Below are positions 60,501 through 64,000 of a DNA stretch of 64,000 nucleotides, one piece after another. The number at the start of each line of letters is the position of its first letter. Position 1 is the first letter of the stretch. This stretch comes from Istiophorus platypterus (lineage: Eukaryota; Chordata; Actinopteri; Istiophoriformes; Istiophoridae): positions 9,420,714 through 9,484,713 of the forward strand of contig CM029111.1 in assembly GCA_016859345.1 (NCBI GenBank), given 5' to 3'. The translations under genes and the position numbers were made by a program. The notes under the pieces are model-generated. The model was not told where the DNA came from. It made no database searches and saw only the letters and a program-made list of their open reading frames with translations.

Positions 60501-62834
60501 TTTCTATCATCAATCTAATTATATACACTGCAAATGTTAATCCTAAAAATACACTTAATGTTCTTAGGAAAATGAAACAGGTCTTATAAAACTCTGTACT
60601 TTACTGCTAACAAAAGTCAGAAAGACTAAATCTGCAAATGAGTAATGTCACATTTCTTATGTTGCATTCACATCATGGTGAATTGATATAATAGAAGTAG
60701 TGGGCTGGGAACAAATTTTTTTTCACATTGCTGGAAAATGCTAGGTAGAAACTCTGAAATTTTCAGATATTTTCAATTCATGAATGGAAATAAATTTAAA
60801 AATACAACTGACTATTTGCATGACAAAATCATCACTGTTTTTCACTCATCATCACTGCCATGCAAATACACAAACAAGATATGACAGAAGACACAACATG
60901 GATGTAACATCAGACACCCATCTTCACCTTTCGCTTCCGAGGTATGGGGTCCTCAAACATGAAGTGCGTGCTCTCTGTGACATCCTCATTGACATCATCA
61001 ACCTGGGGTGAGAGCATGAAGTTCTTGTTGGTATCATTGGATAGAGGTGGGGATGGTGTGGAGGGCACCGATTGGTCGCTGGCATCCCAGCTCCAGTTGC
61101 CGCTGGTGGAACTGCTGTAACTAGCTGACAGCACCTCTTTCCAAGTCCTGCTGGCTGGCTCTGGGACTGCAGTTTTAGAAATGCACACAATCAACTTTAC
61201 AATAATGGAAAGACGCGCTTGAAAAACACTACTGCACAACTACAAATGGCCTGAAGTATAAACAATATTGGCAACTGGTAAAAAAAAAAAAAAAAACACA
61301 AAAAAACACAAACTCAAATAATAATTTTTCCAACAATGTTTGGATATCATGCATAGTATTCTTGACCCAAATTCTATCTCTGAAATGGATAATAAATATT
61401 CTGTAAGCTGCCCTAAACTGTGATTGTCTGTTTGATATATACATCCTCATATTTTTGATATCTTACATATAGTGGATACTATCCTTAAATTATTTAATTA
61501 AGCTATAATGAGCTCTGCTTAATAAGCCAAACACAGCTTTAACTTCCTGTACAAGGTATTGTACTATTTCTAACTCTTGGCCCACAAACCCTTTCTATAC
61601 AATTTGGCCTCTTGACAAATCCAATAATGCTTAACATATAAGACTCGATAATCTCCCTGGCTTGATCAGATATTTACTGTGGAAAAACACAGTAAAAAAA
61701 AAACAAAAAACAAACCCTAAACTTCGTCATAGTAATCCACATCATATACACTAGGGATTAATTTATACCAACCAATACTTATATCCTAGCATAGATCCAC
61801 TTCCATGTGGGGATTACTGTATTACTTCAAAGAATTATTAAGGCCCTCAAGATTAAGCATAAAAAAGCCATTTAGATGTTGAATAATTGTAAGGAGTGTC
61901 AGGGGAGGTGTGGAGTGAGTGGTGTTAAGAGCTGGGATACATAATGGAGCATTAACCCATACCCCCAACTTGCGCACATGCACAGAAATTTTTATGATGC
62001 TTGACCAAACTATGATGAATCAGAGACCTCAACCACCATGCTCTCTCTGCAACACTTTATATTAAGTATATCTTTCATCAAGATTAGGTCTTCCACAGCC
62101 CATAGCATCCTCTGAAGGAGACATAAAGACTGCTGAATTCTACAATGAAAACTTACATTTCTATAGATTTATTTGTACTTTGTCCCAGATGGTACAGCTG
62201 TGTCAAATAGGGTGCCCCACCTAAGACATGTTGCTTTCCTGAGAGCCAAAACATAGTTCTGGTTTAATGTTGAGGTTAAAAGAAAAGGGGGCTGACAGGA
62301 CTTTGACCGTCTGGTGGGGTTGGCATGGTGATAGCAACCACAGTAATGCTTGAAACGGCAAAAGGAGCTATGGTGATAAGGTCAAGGCTAAACAGTTGGT
62401 AATAAGTGCTGGGCTTGAGTAAACATGCATGCATTCAAAGATAAGGGAATAGTGCTAATAATACTGTAAGTCTTCCTTCCATTGGATGAATACAGGTTAA
62501 CACATAAATGACTCAGTATCTCAATCTGTGTCAGGGTAAACTAGCATCAAGTGAATTATAACAACCACTCATTCCCACAATTAAATGATAGTCAGTAAGC
62601 CTTGGCACGACTCAGAGTGTATGTCCTTGATTTGTTTAAGACAACTGATGAGTCAGTATTTGAAGGAGTAGCTTCTGCTAAAGGTACAGTAAGTGCAAGG
62701 TGGAAGCAGCTGACGCTGAGGCAGTGGTGGTACCTGTGGATGCAGTGGAAGGGTAGAGCACCAAAGGGGATGTGGACAGTGAAGTCAGGACGGTGGCAGC
62801 CATCACCTCCTTATCAGCATGACCTGAGGGCTTC
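51420..62834 (-). CDS. slc2a4rg: slc2a4rg: SLC2A4 regulator (GEF/HDBP1-like), C-terminal seven exons, 5' part outside the window
   Basis: DNA-binding transcription factor of the ZNF395/ZNF704/SLC2A4RG family; the human protein binds the SLC2A4 (GLUT4) promoter together with MEF2. Minus-strand exons in order: 62834-62734, 61166-60928, 57942-57842, 55570-55297, 54264-54124, 52486-52359, 51531-51420. All phases agree, giving 364 complete codons before the stop. Seen in order: VMAATVLTSLSTSPLVL; a Trp-rich block ending in SPPLS; the PRKRKNS basic motif; one zinc finger; the SDGEEDFYYSEIEVN block; HIRTDHAYQ; SVSWQSPP; and the C-terminal Cys-rich C-clamp (CRKVYGMEKRDMWCTACRWK). Block order and the RKPRGEAKKCRKVYGME join favour SLC2A4RG over its paralogues, as does adjacency to zbtb46. 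The N-terminal exon(s) lie to the right, outside the window. Confidence 0.92.
51532..52358 (-). other. slc2a4rg: slc2a4rg intron
   Basis: AT-rich, nothing further recognised. Confidence 0.8.
52359..52486 (-). CDS. slc2a4rg: slc2a4rg exon (GPVTHVRTVSIGEKRQP)
   Basis: Minus-strand acceptor ttttgcag, donor gtatac. It encodes GPVTHVRTVSIGEKRQPAIS then THTTVNKNHALITPPAKAAP-GTR, comparable to the PVRSRSLSFSE...MKSHLIVTSPP stretch of ZNF395. Enters in phase 0, leaves in phase 2, and the split AG|G codon gives the Arg of RKPRGEAKK in the last exon. Confidence 0.88.
52930..53012 (+). repeat. Direct repeat, left copy (83 bp) flanking a LINE relic
   Basis: Matches 53740-53822 with four substitutions in 83 bp (for example tctctt/tctttt and gtccca/gtctca). 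The sequence beyond each copy differs, so this is not a longer duplication. It looks like an exceptionally long target-site duplication. Confidence 0.85.
53013..53739 (+). mobile_element. 5'-truncated non-LTR retrotransposon (LINE) relic
   Basis: Translating 53095-53140 gives YHSYLDDIQLC, a decayed form of the reverse-transcriptase YADDTQLY active-site motif. Further on, INFKTLLLVCKSLN and MPEYIKC (53393-53462) match the conserved region after the RT thumb in fish LINEs, then LRSSDCLLAVPSAQTLK follows. Oriented + inside the slc2a4rg intron 52487-54123, so antisense to that gene. The family (Rex1, L2 or I-like) cannot be fixed by eye. Bounded by 83-bp direct repeats. Confidence 0.75.
53740..53822 (+). 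repeat. Direct repeat, right copy (83 bp)
   Basis: Partner of 52930-53012; together they bracket exactly the LINE relic at 53013-53739. Confidence 0.85.
54124..54264 (-). CDS. slc2a4rg: slc2a4rg exon (Gly/Thr repeat and SVSWQSPP)
   Basis: Minus-strand acceptor gttccag, donor gtgagt; 47 codons, phase 0 on both sides. It encodes ASAPVSIPVGPELAGLGSGN, a short Gly-Thr-Gly-Pro repeat and then SVSWQSPPVIFKGVP. SVSW occurs at the same place in ZNF395 after HAYQ and PVSP, which supports the exon although it is the least conserved of the set. Confidence 0.82.
54265..55296 (-). other. slc2a4rg: slc2a4rg intron
   Basis: AT-rich; an A-rich run near 54358-54381 lies in the neighbouring exon-side sequence. 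No other feature seen. Confidence 0.8.
55297..55570 (-). CDS. slc2a4rg: slc2a4rg exon with the SDGEEDFYYSEIEV block
   Basis: Minus-strand acceptor tcccacag, donor gtaatc. The residues RNSDSDYSDGEEDFYYSEIE and LSEGLSSLTPTSPT are diagnostic of the family. The exon ends with LCHIRTDHAYQ, matching the HIQADHAYQ segment of ZNF395. Pro-rich stretch in the middle. Ends in phase 0. Confidence 0.95.
55571..57841 (-). other. slc2a4rg: slc2a4rg intron
   Basis: AT-rich with a C-run at 56426-56439. No coding or RNA feature recognised. Confidence 0.8.
57842..57942 (-). CDS. slc2a4rg: slc2a4rg zinc-finger exon
   Basis: Minus-strand acceptor tttcag, donor gtgagt. It encodes NSMKVMFKCLWKNCEKVLST followed by SSGIQRHIRTVHLG: a single C-x4-C-x12-H-x4-H finger, the only C2H2 finger of this family. 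In-phase with both neighbours (phase 0 in, phase 2 out). A Glu replaces the usual Gly after the second Cys. Confidence 0.95.
57943..60927 (-). other. slc2a4rg: slc2a4rg intron
   Basis: AT-rich; short TG-rich tract at 58566-58593 and T-run at 60161-60178. No coding or RNA feature recognised. Confidence 0.8.
60928..61166 (-). CDS. slc2a4rg: slc2a4rg exon (Trp-rich block to basic PRKRK motif)
   Basis: Acceptor aactgcag and donor gtgaag on the minus strand. It encodes PEPASRTWKEVLSASYSSST, then SGNWSWDASDQSVPSTPSPP, close to the human SLC2A4RG segment ending STPSPPLP. It ends with a phenylalanine-containing FEDPIPRKRK that abuts the zinc-finger exon. PRKRK probably contributes to nuclear import or DNA contact (inference from family). 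Confidence 0.92.
61167..62733 (-). other. slc2a4rg: slc2a4rg intron
   Basis: AT-rich with an A-run at 61280-61297. No other feature recognised. Confidence 0.8.
62734..62834 (-). CDS. slc2a4rg: slc2a4rg exon with the LTSLSTSPLVL motif
   Basis: On the minus strand, acceptor tttgcag precedes the exon and donor gtacca follows it. It encodes KPSGHADKEVMAATVLTSLS then TSPLVLYPSTAST. The VMAA-x-VLTSLSTSPL motif is a signature of the family. It enters after a phase-2 junction and leaves in phase 1. This is the most 5' exon recognised; the preceding exon was not found between 62835 and 64000. Confidence 0.88.
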
Positions 62835-63848
62835 CTGCAAAGCACACAAATAGAGATTGACCACACAGGTGAAAAGTCAGGTGTAGTTTATCCCTGGGGG
62901 GTCCTCAATTCACCTCGAATCCAGGATAGGTTCGAACAAATCAAAAATAATGGAAAATGATTTAATAAGAGTAGTGGCCAGTGCATGGAGAAATACGTGA
63001 TTATTTGTAAAGTAAGTCTTGGTAAATCTAGGTAAACTTGCTACTTTGTATGTTTGAGCATGTGCATGTGCGTGTGTGTGTGTACATAAGAATGTAATGG
63101 AAAGCCTCTAGAGTAAAAAGGTTTTTGTGGTGTGTTTAACACAGTTTGTGCAACCTAAAGAGAGGGAGAGAGATGCTTGTTCCTCCCTTTCTTAGAACAC
63201 CCCACGCTGAGCAGTCCACTCTCAGCTTAAACCTTATTTGTACTGCCCACTTGAACTGGCAGCATAAACATATACACAGTACACATATAAATGGACAGTG
63301 AGCTCAAAGAGTATGCTTTGGCACCCAGCATTCTAATAAAAATGTGACTGAGTACAAAAGTAATTTTTGCCATCCTGTATTCAAGTGCAAATGACTCTGC
63401 TTCACCAGGCTTATTCTCTCAATCTATTCTATTTTGTACTCTTCCCCTCTGATCTTGCTATCCTTGAAAGTGAAATATGGGGAAAATTATTCAAGGCAGT
63501 GCCAAGAACTCACCCACACATAAACAGATTTAAATTCTCATGTGAAATCTGGTAAAAAGCGAGCTGTCAAGGCCCATACAATGTCGTGAGTAACTATGTA
63601 TTGTATGTAATATACATAACCAAATGCTGTAAAATGGTAACATGAACACACACACTAACCCACATGTACTTGCACGAAGCAAACACACACTCATACACTG
63701 ACGGAGATAGATACACATGGTCTGCAGCTTTAAGAGGTCTTTGTCCCGCCCCCAGACTTCACGGCACAACCAGAGTGAACTGGTTTGAGGCATTCTCTCA
63801 GCCAAGCCCTAAACCCTGGCAGAGATCCACTCTGAGTCTCAGTGCACA

Positions 63849-63925
<77 letters not shown>

Positions 63926-64000
63926 TAAACATAAAAATTTCACTCTGGACTCCACAAACACGTACAAAAGTACACTTTAGATCAGCGAGCGTACGTGTAC
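62835..64000 (-). other. slc2a4rg: slc2a4rg intron or 5' region up to the window edge
   Basis: The preceding exon must end in phase 2; no minus-strand segment here resembles the family's N-terminal region, so it most likely lies beyond 64000. Holds one (CA)n tract. Confidence 0.6.
63842..63926. repeat. (CA)n microsatellite
   Basis: About 40 AC units with single interruptions, in the 5'-most slc2a4rg intron seen. Confidence 0.95.

Noticed and set aside
63530..63921. Minus-strand frames that might be an N-terminal slc2a4rg exon
   Set aside because: No resemblance to the family N-terminus, no phase-2 donor in frame, and one frame is only a CA-repeat translation.

Overview
This is vertebrate nuclear DNA, almost certainly from a teleost fish. 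Genes are split into small exons by GT-AG introns. (CA)n/(TG)n microsatellites are very dense, and there are decayed Tc1-like and LINE copies plus a repeat type common in fish genomes. No bacterial operon, rRNA, tRNA or CRISPR feature was seen. The species cannot be named from the sequence.

Two protein-coding genes converge tail to tail. On the + strand, zbtb46 (BTB/POZ zinc-finger transcription factor) has coding exons at 6474-6659, 6850-7777, 29365-29646, 40279-40454 and 40552-40992. Their phases join without error into a 670-residue protein. A long 3' UTR probably ends near 45.06 kb. On the - strand, slc2a4rg (SLC2A4 regulator; a GEF/HDBP1-type factor of the ZNF395/ZNF704 family) has seven exons between 62834 and 51420. 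They encode the C-terminal 364 residues; the 5' exons lie beyond the right edge. Adjacent, convergent SLC2A4RG and ZBTB46 is also, as I recall it, the arrangement on human 20q13.33.

The most interesting feature lies inside the 10.6 kb zbtb46 intron between 29646 and 40279. Three exon-like blocks (34580-34950, 36441-36483, 36615-37387) have good splice sites and matching phases. They form a continuous reading frame entered in phase 1, exactly the phase left by the upstream zbtb46 exons. They encode a proline-rich linker and a different array of four zinc fingers (three C2H2, one C2HC), then a stop and a candidate poly(A) signal at 38100. I interpret this as an alternative 3' end of zbtb46: the same BTB domain joined to a second DNA-binding domain, giving an 860-residue isoform. 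Such finger swapping is well known in insect BTB genes (lola, broad, fruitless, tramtrack). I do not recall it being described for ZBTB46.

The remainder is intron, UTR and flank. 1-6438 is 5' flank or intron 1; 7778-29364 is a 21.6 kb intron rich in simple repeats with one Tc1 relic; 45.06-51.4 kb holds the convergent 3' ends; 51.5-64 kb is slc2a4rg introns, one carrying a LINE relic bounded by unusually long (83 bp) direct repeats.
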